64,000 nucleotides of DNA. Source: Botryotinia globosa (lineage: Eukaryota; Ascomycota; Leotiomycetes; Helotiales; Sclerotiniaceae). Both the position numbers and the translations under genes were made by a program. The notes beneath the pieces are model-generated. The model saw nothing but the letters and a program-made list of their open reading frames with translations. It was not told the origin of the DNA and did no database searches. Shown in pieces: positions 1-10,682 of the stretch. The DNA lies in NCBI GenBank assembly GCA_014898425.1, contig RCSZ01000004.1, positions 1,302,001 to 1,366,000 on the forward strand, in the 5' to 3' direction. Position 1 is the stretch's first letter. Each line of letters starts with the position of its first letter.

Positions 1-1197
1 ATATCTTGCCCCGGTGACAAGACACATTGCTAGACTCCTGCCCGCACCAACTGAATATTTAGTGAAGATCGATAACGGCATCATTGTCCAGAAGAAAATC
101 CAAGCGTCAAAAATGACCTAGTACCCGGCAAGCCGCACAGCCAGGGATTGCTCTCCCAACCATGTGAGGGCTCCTCATAGAACATGAGTCCAGCTAGAAA
201 CTTGGAAAGCTCACTAGTATTCCTGCAAGCCGCACCGTCAAAGACGATACGGTCCTCGTGAGAGATGCAAGCATCTACTATCATGAGTCAGGCTAGGATC
301 TCGTTGATCGGGACACTGTCCACGATCCAAGATCTTCCTTTCTCCGCACGTTATCTCCCTACCACTATCAGCCCGTACAAAAGATCAAAGTCCTATAAGG
401 CACTGTCGAGCATCGTCGCATACGATAAAACGGGATTTATCGCACACTCAGCAAGCCAACACCAGTAGTTCTAAGATCAAATGCGATAGACGTGGATCAT
501 GCTGTCGTAATGGATGGAGCTATGTGCATTGGAGTATGATACTGGATGATTATTGAAGCCCATAGAAAGTTAGAATGTGAGAGTTGAGTTGAAGATCTGT
601 TTCCCTTGCGCCTGTGATATTCTGAGGAGGTTCCACGAATGGTCTGCGCTTTCAAATATCAATAGGTCACAAGTAACAACCAAGGTACGGTATTTCCCCC
701 AAAGCCCACAAGATCAAGCCCGCAACACACGACATTTCTTTAGAGTTAGAGATCAAGAAATTAAGTTCCGAAGAACGAAAGATCGTAGCCAACACCCACA
801 AAAGCCAACACCCACAAAAGCCAACAACCCACAAAAGCCAAAGTCCCCAAAATGATCTCTAATTCACGGAAATAAAGTGCTAATGTTGCAAGCAGATCTG
901 AACCATCGGTTCATAAAGCCAGCGCCCACACAGATCTTCAACTCATCACAAACTTACGATCAAGAAACAACAAAGACACAAACAGAATCATAAGCCGCAT
1001 ACACGTCGCTGGCCGTCACTTGGCTCAACCATCACCATCGAGCGTCAACGTACACTTGCGCAGGTCAGTGAAATGAATACCGATATAGCTTTCAGAGATG
1101 AATCCCATCCGACTATATTTTCTTGCATTTCTCTCTACAGGTAAAACTAATGCGGTAAGACACAGCTTTCTGTAATGATGAGATTCGGAGCTTGTGG
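1..1197. other. Gene-poor left flank, no supported gene
   Basis: No convincing gene was found. All open frames are short and lack start context and splice signals. On the minus strand between about 330 and 81 there are two diverged copies of a roughly 97-bp segment (shared words near 129 and 226), and one copy reads through where the other has TGA. This may be decayed coding sequence, but no family was recognised. Confidence 0.5.
790..841. repeat. Short tandem repeat, 16-17 bp unit, 3 copies
   Basis: Three consecutive copies of a unit reading cacccacaaaagccaa, the third with one extra base. It lies in non-coding sequence with no visible gene association. Confidence 0.8.
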
Positions 1198-1520
1198 CTG
1201 TACGGTTTACTTGCATCGAAACCTGCTATGATACAGTCGTACTGGAAGCGTCTGTAGAGTAGCAGCCCTTTGAAATACTGTACGGTTTACTTGTACCACG
1301 ATAAATCGTGGAACAGTTGTACTGGAAGTATTCATAGAACGGAAGTCTTTGGACACTGTACGGTTTACTTGCATCACAACGAGTCTTGAAACAGTTGTAC
1401 TGGAAGCGTTCGCAGAGTAACAGCCCTTTAAAATACTGTACGGTTTACTTGTGCCACGATAAATCGTGAAACAGTTGTACTGGAAGTATTCATAGAACAG
1501 AAGTCTTTGAAACACGCAAG
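1198..1520. repeat. Higher-order minisatellite: four ~80-bp units as two ~158-bp dimers
   Basis: Each unit opens with ctgtacggtttacttg, at 1198, 1278, 1356 and 1436, and carries ttgtactggaag near its middle. Units 1 and 3 resemble each other (gcatc after the opening, agagta.cagccctt near the end). Units 2 and 4 resemble each other (ccacgataaatcgtg after the opening, ttcatagaac.gaagtcttt near the end). The array is therefore an A-B-A-B higher-order structure, not a simple monomer repeat. The B units contain a small inverted repeat, CACGAT-aa-ATCGTG. Minus-strand open reading across the array is a by-product of the repeat and is not called as a gene. Confidence 0.85.
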
Positions 1521-1923
1521 CTCTTGTGCTCAACTGAAATCACGTTTTAGTGAACTCGGCAAGCTGGCTTGCTATACGATAGTTTCCCCACTGTAGATGA
1601 ATCTTTGGACGGCTTGGGGTATCAGCATTGTGTTAATTTTGTGGGGGAATGGGGGACAGGGGAGGAGCATTAAGCAACGTACCATTCAGATGCGGGGAGC
1701 AACTGTGCGCTGCTCCCAAGATAGACGGATCTAAAAAGTTCAACAAACCCATACATACTGAATAACCAGCCACCGAATAGTTGGCAAGTAATGAGCTTCC
1801 GCCGCCGATAGAACCTACTCGCGACCCAACACCAAGCCTCTCTTACACCACCGAGATGGGTGCAAACACGTCAGAAATAGCAATCTCCACTGGACAATCA
1901 GATTAGCTACTCAGCCGCTCTAG

Positions 1924-2853
1924 CTACAAGTCCCAGTAGTCATTGTCCCGAAAGGGAATGCTACTCAGATGGCGCGTGCTACTCAGCACACGACCAATCA
2001 CACACAGAAAACAAGAGCACAAACTATCTAAACACGAAAAGGAAAGGGTTGTCGAGGACGATTGTCGAGAAAGGTAGTTGGGGAGCTTTGCTTCGAGGGC
2101 TGTAGCTGTCATTGAAAGTGATGAAACAATCAAGTTTGGTTTGAAGTCAATTTTCAATGTTGAATTGATAGTATTGATATCTTGGTGTAGATTCATCAAT
2201 ATTGATTCGGTGACAGTGAGTTGTACTTGATTCAGCCCTCGAAGCAGGCCCAAGATGAGGAGTGACCTCAGAATTGTTCCCTTGACAGTTGTTGAAACAT
2301 GGTTTGAAAATTCAGGGAAGATGCAGTGCTTGAAGAAGCAGTGGCTGTGTAAAGCAGAGGTACTATGGCCAAGTGCATCAGACAATTCTGAGGTAGTGAG
2401 AGGTGACGGTGAGGTATCTTGTAAAGAGGATTCGAAGAGGACACACTCTGCGCTTTTGCATAAGATTAAATTGATGCTCGCAGAGTCGATGAGACTCGAT
2501 TCGAATTGAAGAAGATCCACCGCTAGGAGTCGAAGTGTTAGAGATCTATCATTGTTCTCGTCATCACACTTCGCTCCTCTGACTTCCAGGTCACTATAGT
2601 GTCTCGTTATCTGTTAGCAACATGACTGGATTTTGAAGGAGATGTAGCCTTACCAATTTAAATAGACAGCACCGAAGGATCGAAAGATGTTTGAGGTATG
2701 TGTGAAGAGAGACAGTTCAAAAACACGGGTGCACCCTTTGCAGAATAGTGCAAGACCATATTGACCCTCACTCTTGAAGTTTGCAGAAAGGTAGATGGTG
2801 AGCATGGTGAAGGACACGCGTGAATGAATCGAGTGATTGACTGGTGTCGTCAT
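1924..2853 (-). CDS. Hypothetical protein, two-exon orphan (289 aa)
   Basis: Not recognised. Proposed exons are 2853-2654 and 2593-1924. They are joined over a 60-nt intron with donor GTAAGG, branch-like GCTAAC and acceptor CACTATAG, and the join keeps frame (a TG|T Cys codon). The predicted protein has 289 residues, is Ser/Leu/Thr-rich, and shows no clear signal peptide or membrane segment. The chosen ATG sits in acceptable context (cacaccATGa). Two open frames meeting exactly across a well-formed fungal intron are the main support. The same first exon is also open in another frame used by the overlapping model at 2768-3396, so the locus could instead be one frame-shifted gene. It may be lineage-specific. 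Confidence 0.45.
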
Positions 2854-3396
2854 GGTGTGACAACTCCGCAGTCGAGTACACAGAGGAACGAAACTGTGGC
2901 ATGAAAGTTAGTAATTGAATAAAGATGACTCAGTATCAGTACTCACATCACTACTAAGAGCAGAGAAGAAGAAGTGAGATCGGAACGAAGGATCACCTGA
3001 TGGTGATTTGGTGGACGACTGTTTTGGTGACAAATTGAAACATTTGCCAGAAGTCGCGTCGTGTGAATATGGCGATATTTTGCGATAAGTAAAATATCTA
3101 TTCAATGGTGGCAATGAAAATTGCAAGAAGAGAGAAGCTTGCAGGCGTGGTTGGAGGAAGGGTTCCAAGAAAGGATGCAAAGTGTGGTTTTTCTTCTTAA
3201 CAGATGGAGATCGTTGAGGTGAGTCGAAGTGAGAGGTTCCAAGAAAGGATGAAAGATATGATCGTTCTCTAACAGATGAAGACTGTTGAGGTGAATCGAA
3301 GGTATTTCTTGGAAGAGCGCGCTTTGAGGATGACTGCATGGCAGGCGTCAGTAATGGCACAAAAACAAGATCGGTAAGAAAAGAAGACTGTACCAT
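2768..3396 (-). CDS. Hypothetical Ser-rich protein, overlapping spliced frame (191 aa)
   Basis: Not recognised. Proposed exons are 3396-2947 and 2893-2768, with a 53-nt intron (donor GTGAGT, branch TACTAAC, acceptor GCCACAG) that is textbook for this organism. The protein has about 191 residues, is rich in Ser, Phe and basic residues, and contains two diverged tandem copies of a motif like SFLGTSHFDSPQRSPSVKKK (about residues 25-70). Its second exon overlaps the first exon of the model at 1924-2853 in a different frame. Explanations are an upstream coding exon with a frameshift, two alternative transcripts, or a pseudogene. The start could lie further upstream in an unseen exon. Confidence 0.35.
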
Positions 3397-6300
3397 AAGA
3401 ACTATGTGAAGAGAGCTTGACTGATATCTAATGAGATAACAGACTTAATTGCATACTGACAAAAATGCCGATCTGCTGGTATGGCAGATTGGAGCATTTT
3501 GGAAGGACGCCAACTACGGAGAGAATTGTCAGGAATCAAATAGAAGTGCACTCAGTTCGTGTAGAGCAAGACTTACGTAGCAGTGTGAGGTATAATATGG
3601 TGATGAGATCTTTGATTGAGAAACGTTGTTCCTCGACAGACTGTTGATGAACAGAAAGACAGATTTTGAAGCCTCAGAGAGGTTGAGCACAACCGCGACG
3701 AGCCACTGAAAGTGACCCGTCGCGTTATTTTCGATCTGAATAGAAAGACCAGAAAAAGATTGTTATTGAAGAAGGTATTGAGAAAGTATTGAAATCAAAG
3801 AAACGTTGACTTGAAAGTAATATTTGAGGATATTTTGGTGGTTGAGGTGGTTTGGTTTGTGAGAGGAAAGACGGGGAGATGGTTGCCATGCGAATGCGAA
3901 ATATTAGTCCATGCCTCGCAACAGGATTTCCAAATTTTCCACGCTAAGGATGAACAAGATATGGCACCTGCCGCGAAAGTGAATTGGTCCCCCGCCTTGT
4001 GATATTAGATTAGAGCAAGTAATTGTGTTAATTGGCTATATTGAAGTCGATGTCCGAGGTATTCCGAATAGAGCGACATTCACCATAGAGTATTTTCAAG
4101 TTCAAGATGCGGAGGTAATTAAATATCAAATTAGTAATTCTATGGTTCTCATTATAACATTCTGCCCACGTGAATGTACATTATCAAAGCAAGTCAATCA
4201 ACACGAGCATAAAAAGAAGACTGGAAGAAGGCAAAGTTATGGATATTCAAACACAGCCAGAGAAGTAGAGTATATCAAATGCCTTTTATATTGAATTATC
4301 TATGTGACCTGCAATGCCTGAGAAGGTCAATCCTGTTATTTCACCATCAGAAGAGTTTCGTTTCATACTCTCTCACTTTTCGGTCTGCATTCTACCTCGA
4401 TGCCAGCCCATCGCTCTTACTTCTTCTGCCCTAATACTTCACATGATTCCTTACGCAAAACCAAGGCCAAACTTACATCATTGCACTTTAATATCCATCC
4501 AAGAAAGGCATACGTAAAAGGGCTGCAGTCAGTCAATCATAAAACAGCAAACCTTTTCTGTGCCGAGCCCCGAGGTTTCTGGTTATTAATTCACTGTTTT
4601 TCATCCCGGTCAGTGGCTGAGCATATGAACAACAGGGTCGGGTTTTATCGGGAGATCGTCAATTCCCAGATTCCGACACTTGCAAAGAGAGTTTGGAATG
4701 GAGATGATACATGTGATCTTGTCTACTTGACTGAAGAGTCAATTCACTCAACCTTTTACCACCCTAGGAAAGCACAGACTTACGAACATCAAGAAACACT
4801 AGAAGATTCCAAATATTTGATAGGGCAGAATTGAGGTACTGAATCGAAATTTCGAGATGTATATTCTTGGGAAGCCCAAGAATACATGAAGCTCTGTGAT
4901 GGCGCATGATTCAAAGACGGTGTATACATCATTGCGGGACAGGGAGCTTTACATATCGTAATAACTTCCCTAATAGTCAACTTTCGCCTACCCGTATAAA
5001 AACAGTGTTTTGCGAGAGCACTGAACCTCCAATGATAGCCTGCTATGCTTCGAGTGATTGCATGTTCATGCGAGAAACAGATATCTGACACTGGCCATTA
5101 CACTGGTAATGTTTGAAAAAATCGGACATGCTTATTTATATAGCCAGTACAATGAAAGTTAGAAGTTTTGAGTATAAATATGTCGAGATGCAAAGTCAGT
5201 CTCGAAAAGGGTATGCTCTAGAATCCGGAACCTGTTCTTGAAAGCAAACACTGATCTGCGAACGAGCTTCGGAACAAACACCGAAGTAGCTCTTGTCACT
5301 TGACACCCCTTCGAAAAGAACTACTTGACACCCCTTTTCGCTTCGATATATCTCCTACTACACGCGAAATCACAGTCTCCTAAGTGACATGACTGGAGCA
5401 CATCAAATAGCTCTCGTCAACGAGAAGCTGTACAATTGAGCCGCATTTTCCAAGAGGACTTGAGCTTTCTTATCGAACAGATTAAGATATCCAGTATTTC
5501 AATCCATAATTAGTTCATGAAAGCGTTTATTAGCGACATTCTACGATTCTTCATTGACGTTGTGTAACAGATGAGGTTGGAATTTGGATGACAAAGCATC
5601 GTTCGTACAGTGGGGCAATCCAGCCCCTGCAACGACAGGACGACGAACGACCGTATCTCATTCCGTAAGTCGCGATACATCAATGCGTCGACCGCTCTCA
5701 TCAAAGGGTTACATTTCCATTCCAAGTTACTAGTCAAGAGGAGCGATTCCCATTTTACTTGACGCTGATGTCGACGCCAGTGCGTGTGGTATTCTTCGTT
5801 AGCTTACCAGTCTTTGTCCGCGATGATTAGAGGAACACGCTTACCATATCTTGGGTGGTCCTCAATAGTGTGAGAACTGGCTTGGGTATTATGGATGTAC
5901 TCTTCTATTCTTTATTCGAACGTCTCAAGAAGTTTGAGGTGCTGTTCCGAAATTGCACAATGTTAAAAGCATGCCAAGCTTCTAGATATCTGGGGAATCT
6001 GTGGTACCTAGCGTATTTCATTATTCATCACTGCGTGTCCAAAGTTGATTGTTCTATGTCACTTCTGTTACATGCCAACGTGTCTTCCTGAACGACTTTG
6101 ATTTTTTCATGCTAGGGCTCGTTTATCATCAGATTCATGCTCAAGGTGTAATATTGTGTAGTGTTGGGTTCCATTTGATTCCGTGCTCTAATGCGAAAAT
6201 TTTATGTATCTCCTACTTCAAAAAATTTGCCAGAACTTTACGGAACTCAAGAGCTCGTGGTTATCATAATCTCGATTGTCATTTTTCAACGGGTCTTTTC

Positions 6301-6580
6301 CAAAAGTCAAATGGTTAGAAGATCTCATACCATACTTCAAGACCTCTGAGCATCTAACATAATCACATCGCAAGAAGGCTGAATGTAGTGGACATAGCCG
6401 AACTCACAAAAGTCTTTTCGCTATCATGTTTTAATTTATGACACAATTGTATTTGTGCTTCTACCAATACGTTATGACCCCATTGACGGAAAACTTCATG
6501 CGACTGATCATCAGTACGATTCACGAGACCGATGAACTAGAGTAATCGAGCTTAGCCGGCTTCGAATCAGAAGAAAAAAG
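3397..6580. other. Gene-poor spacer
   Basis: About 3.2 kb without a supportable gene. Several 60-144-codon open frames exist (the longest is 4400-4834, plus strand), but none has convincing splice junctions, start context or recognisable motifs. It contains a compact inverted repeat at 3694-3724 and scattered AT-rich tracts. Confidence 0.5.
3694..3724. repeat. Compact inverted repeat (hairpin-forming)
   Basis: CGCGACG at 3694-3700 is the exact reverse complement of CGTCGCG at 3718-3724. A second inner pair, CACT...AGTG, brackets GAA. The GC-rich stem stands out from the AT-rich surroundings. No downstream U-tract or gene relation was identified. Confidence 0.6.
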
Positions 6581-6725
6581 AAAAATTAGATGCCTAGTAG
6601 CCAATTTCACGCTGAAGAATATCTCAAAAGCCTAGGGACCTCATTTCGCCCAATCAAGGATGGAGTTAGAAGCCTCACTAACTCTAGCTCGCCATCTAGC
6701 TCACCCACAAACTCTAAATATCAAT

Positions 6726-6734
6726 TATATATAA
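6726..6734 (+). promoter_or_regulatory. TATA-like element upstream of the 82-aa gene
   Basis: A TATATATAA word lies about 290 nt before the ATG at 7022. It is followed by a C/A-rich leader of the kind common in fungal mRNAs. The assignment rests on position and composition only. Confidence 0.35.
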
Positions 6735-7021
6735 GAGCTGTAGTCTTTCATTCCCTTAATAAAAATTCCTCTCCATTGAAAATCATTTCACAAGTTCAGA
6801 AATCCAACAAAACAAATCTCAATACGCATCTCAAGGAATCCATCTTCTCGTCAATTACACCTCATAAATCGACCTCCAGACAAACAATCTCTCGATAGTT
6901 TCTCTGCACACAAGCTTCTCATCAGAGAAAGAACACCATCAACTCGACAGACAATCCACAGAACCACATCCCAATCTCCCACAAAAACACCAAACCTAAA
7001 AACACCCAACCCATCCGCAAA

Positions 7022-7270
7022 ATGTACGCCCACCTCGCCCTCGCCCTAACCATCACTCCAGTCATCATCCTCTCCCTCATCATAAGTATCGGCCGCATCT
7101 TAAACGGCATGCGATTTTCCAACGCCGATGCCTACGATCTCGAAGCCAATTCTTCTGATTCCGAAAAAGAAGACGATGCTACTGCCAATAACGTCACCAC
7201 TGCTACCACTTCTCCAGTGATGCCTCTAAGACCTGCGAGAGTTGCGCTTGCACCGCAACGAATCCAGTAG
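7022..7270 (+). CDS. Small single-pass membrane protein (82 aa), hypothetical
   Basis: Not recognised as a named family. The 82-residue product begins with a hydrophobic stretch (about residues 4-25, LALALTITPVIILSLIISIG) that fits one transmembrane helix or an uncleaved signal anchor. A short basic patch follows, then an acidic Ser/Asp/Glu segment (about residues 38-54, DAYDLEANSSDSEKEDD) and a Thr/Pro/Ala-rich tail. The ATG has good fungal context (ccgcaaaATGta) after a long C/A-rich, G-poor leader with a TATA-like element upstream, so it looks expressed although short. No intron is needed. Topology and function are unknown. Confidence 0.55.
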   Translation: MYAHLALALTITPVIILSLIISIGRILNGMRFSNADAYDLEANSSDSEKEDDATANNVTTATTSPVMPLRPARVALAPQRIQ

Positions 7271-8472
7271 GAGATTAATTTGAAATAGAATTAGTTATGG
7301 GGTGTTGGAAATCTATCTCATAAAGCATGATTTTGGGGATAGTTTTGGAGTTTTGGGATATCAAATATATATGAAAGAATGGTTTAGGATAACTCTATTT
7401 GAATAATATGTAAAGTTTTAGGTTAGGAAATGTGGAATTTTATCATAAATGGAGTTGGAAACTGATATGAAAGGTTAATTAGCGATACCTATTTTCATAA
7501 TGCAATTGATGCCTATAACTATCTACATTCCCAGAAACAAAACTTCACCCCGTGGATGTGCGTGAAACTATGATGTCATGGAAGCTAAATTTGAAAAGCA
7601 TTTCAGCGAGAGAACACATTGTATGTAGTCAGCGTAAAGAGATGGGATTATACATCCTGCCAGATATTTCTCTGCTTGTCAATTCGGGCGTCGGCGAAAT
7701 CCCATCCTCTCTTCTAATGTTAATTGAGGAAATATCATCAACCTCTTTCCTTCCTACCGAACTTCACCCCATAAAACCATTCTCATTCATCCCTCCACCC
7801 TTCTAGCCTTCACTTCACTACTTTCTCAACACATCGCGCATCCCTCTGTTCACATTTATTACCCTCAGAACTGCTCATCGATTGACTAGCCAAACAGAAA
7901 TCTACTTCCAAATACACAAGACTCTCCCAAAGATCTAATCTCATCTATGCCATTCCTTTTACACCATCCTCCCCATCTTCCTCACCTCTCGCCAAAAAAT
8001 CCAAAAGTAAATTATAACCACCTTACACATCTCTCCCTCCCTATAACCCCAAACTCCAACCACCGCACCAGACCACAAGCACATCACCAAAGCCAAGAAT
8101 CTAGCTTATACCCTACTCCACCAGTATCCATCTATCAGCAACCCATCCCAACCAAGCACTCACCACCCCCTCCCCAATAAAACAAATGTTGCACATCTCC
8201 CCCAAAACCTACAAGCCTCACCCCAACAAGTGTCCTAACAAGCCATACATTACAAGAAATAAGCTTCCATTAATTCTGTACTTTTGTATTTAGTATCTAA
8301 TATCTACTATTCAATATTCAATACCAAGCACATTTAACCCCATTCCAAACCAGACCAAATCGAAGCAAACCTCCATCCATCCCCCCTTCAATTCCATCAT
8401 ACGTATCACAAATGTCGTATCATCATATCACCAAAAAATATAAGAAGCTCAATTTTCTACATTATATACTGG

Positions 8473-8524
8473 ATACAGAGATACCCTCTTTCGATGTATT
8501 TTAGCGAAAGCATCTCTGATATAC
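8473..8524. repeat. Imperfect inverted repeat
   Basis: ATACAGAGAT at 8473-8482 and CTTTCG at 8488-8493 are mirrored by CGAAAG at 8505-8510 and ATCTCTGATAT at 8512-8522. Together they form an interrupted stem of about 20 bp around an 11-nt loop. A second small inverted repeat (TGTGAAA-t-TTTCACA) lies at 8646-8660. Confidence 0.5.
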
Positions 8525-8713
8525 GGATAATTCTCCATTGGAAAATTCTCGAGTGTTGTTATGTTAGATAGAATCTTGATTATTGATTGCAGATTTCATA
8601 CCCACCTAGAGGTAAGATTACATTCTGCAATACCACATTTTGATGTGTGAAATTTTCACATCTATATAGATAGATATCTCTAGGTCCTCGCATCTATTCC
8701 GTACCAGCATGCC

Positions 8714-8780
8714 TTCCTCCTCTCTTCCCCCTTCCTCCTCTCTTCCCCCTTCCTCCTCTCTTCCCCCTTCCTCCTCTCCC
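8714..8780. repeat. 18-bp tandem repeat, about 4 copies
   Basis: The unit ttcctcctctcttccccc is repeated with a degenerate last copy. It is polypyrimidine on the plus strand. Confidence 0.85.
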
Positions 8781-9039
8781 TCCTGGTCCCTACCTAGCTC
8801 CCAATTTTGGGTTTCCGGCTCAAAATTGCAATATACTCATTCTCTCTTCTCAACAACACCCTGATATTCCCCATCCCAATTCCTATCTCTATCCCAAGCC
8901 ATAATAGTCTCTTCTCTAGACTTCCATCCCCCAGTCCCAACCCCGGGACTTCCTCATCCTCCATTCCAAATCCCAACTCTCATATTCAAATTACAAAACA
9001 ACAAAAGAACACAACAATCACAAAATACAATTCCATCCC

Positions 9040-9115
9040 CATCTCCATCTTCAGCCCATCTCCATCTTCAGCCCATCTCCATCTTCAGCCCATCTCCATC
9101 TTCAGCCCATCTCCA
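9040..9115. repeat. 17-bp tandem repeat, about 4.5 copies
   Basis: The unit catctccatcttcagcc is repeated almost perfectly within the G-poor spacer. Confidence 0.85.
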
Positions 9116-10204
9116 TCTCCACCCCCTTCTACAACCCCCTCCTTTCCCCTTACTCCCCTCACTCCCCCCACAAACAAATACATAACCCTAAAAATTCCCA
9201 CCCAACCAACCAATTAACCTATCTAATACCCTACCTTTCTATCTCATCTCATCTCATTTTCCAATCCCAACCCTATTCCCATTCCCATTCCTACTTCTCA
9301 CCTCCCTCCACCTCTCCACATCCCACTCCTCTCACCACAGTTCAAGTTCAAATCCCCTCACCCCATACCCCATACTACAATCCAACTCCATTCCATTTCT
9401 CCATTCATCTATTTATCCATCCATCAAGCTTTGGATTTATAATTATACTTACATAGCTAAGAATATATATAATTCTAATATTATAAAAACCAAATTGGTT
9501 TTTTAATAATTTATTCTCTTATAATATATATATCTAATGTTAGAGTTGCATACTTTCTGACTATATAAATACTCCTCACCCCTCCCCCCCTCCCCCCTCC
9601 CCCGAAACCACCTCCCCAATCTACCTCCCCAACCCAAACCCACCATCAACCCACCTCAGCCCTCACAATCCCCACAAAAACATTCAATTCCAATTCCAAT
9701 TCCAATTCCACCTCCAATCCCCATCCCCATACCTACTCATCCCCATACCTACGAGTCCCATCGCTATTATCTACATCTCTCTTTTCCCTCATTCCCTATC
9801 CATCCCCTACCCATCAATATCATTCATCGTTCCCCACCCTACCCCACCCCATCCCATCCCTATCCACCTCCAAAATGACAGAAACAAGTACTAAAGTAAC
9901 GAACTTACACATCTTACCTATTCATACATCTACTATATACCTACTATCTCAAACAGAAAGCATACATACATACATACATACGTAAAATGTACACTCAATA
10001 CGTAAACAAGACAAGAATATTTCACATCACATCACATCACAATATAACATCAAAACAAAACAATCATGTAGAATTCATCTCCATTCCATTGCATTCCGTT
10101 CCCATCTTTCTTTCACTCTATCTATCCTCACCTAGTCCTCGCCTACCAAGTCCCCCCCCCCCCTCTCCTTTTCTTACATCCCTAAACCTCCCCACACTCC
10201 ACCA

Positions 10205-10296
10205 AACATACACTACACTACACATCCAAGCAGCATGCTCTCCCCTCTCCCTCCACACTACACTACACATCCAAGCAGCATGCTCTCCCCTCTCCC
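10205..10296. repeat. ~45-bp direct duplication
   Basis: Two near-identical adjacent copies contain ctacactacacatccaagc followed by agcatgctctcccctctcc. The remainder of each copy is pyrimidine-rich. Confidence 0.8.
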
Positions 10297-10682
10297 CCCT
10301 CACTCCTAATCTCAGAGCCCCAAATCCTTTCTATAAACACCCAACCCCCGCTTTCACCAATAAACAATAAATCTACATCCGCAAGCCCCCTCCGCTAATA
10401 TAAAAAGAGCCATTTGCGTAAGGCCACGCACTCTCGGGTATTTTGCTTGTAAAGTCAAAAAATCGCGTCGAAGAAATGTACCAAAAGGGCAAAAGCAAGT
10501 ACAAACAATATAAGCAAATAAGCTTAAGCAAAAGAAAAAAGAACCTCCTGCAATTGCTCAGTCCGTTCTGATCAACTCTTCCCATCCTTCATATCCTCCA
10601 ATGCTTTAAACAACACGTATCATATGCCAATATCCCAACATCTCAAACATCCACACCAAGAAACCTTTCCATCAATAAACAT

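Larger units (their letters stand above)
7271..10682. other. Long G-poor, pyrimidine-rich spacer with simple repeats
   Basis: About 3.4 kb with no supportable gene. From roughly 7.8 to 10.4 kb the plus strand is dominated by C, T and A with very little G, for example almost none across 9601-9720. Open frames here (such as 8807-9217 and 9987-10370, plus) are Ser/Pro/Ile/His-rich translations of that composition. The 10373-10682 part lies just past the stop of the minus-strand RabGAP gene and probably includes its 3' UTR. Confidence 0.6.

Noticed and set aside
790..1520. CRISPR-like array
   Set aside because: Repeats are contiguous minisatellites without unique spacers, and the DNA is eukaryotic.
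1207..1533. Minus-strand open frame across the minisatellite
   Set aside because: It is the translation of the about 80-bp repeat units; the internal similarity comes from the DNA repeat.
4400..4834. 144-codon plus-strand open frame
   Set aside because: Has an ATG and mixed composition but no motif, no splice support and overlapping alternatives on both strands; kept only as part of the spacer description.
6480..6600. tRNA-like B-box word (ggcttcgaatcag)
   Set aside because: No matching A box, acceptor stem or anticodon arm could be folded; no tRNA was found elsewhere in the window either.
8807..9217. Ser/Pro/Ile-rich plus-strand open frame
   Set aside because: Composition artefact of the G-poor tandem-repeat region.
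9987..10370. 127-codon plus-strand open frame
   Set aside because: Low-complexity translation including the 45-bp duplication; no independent support.
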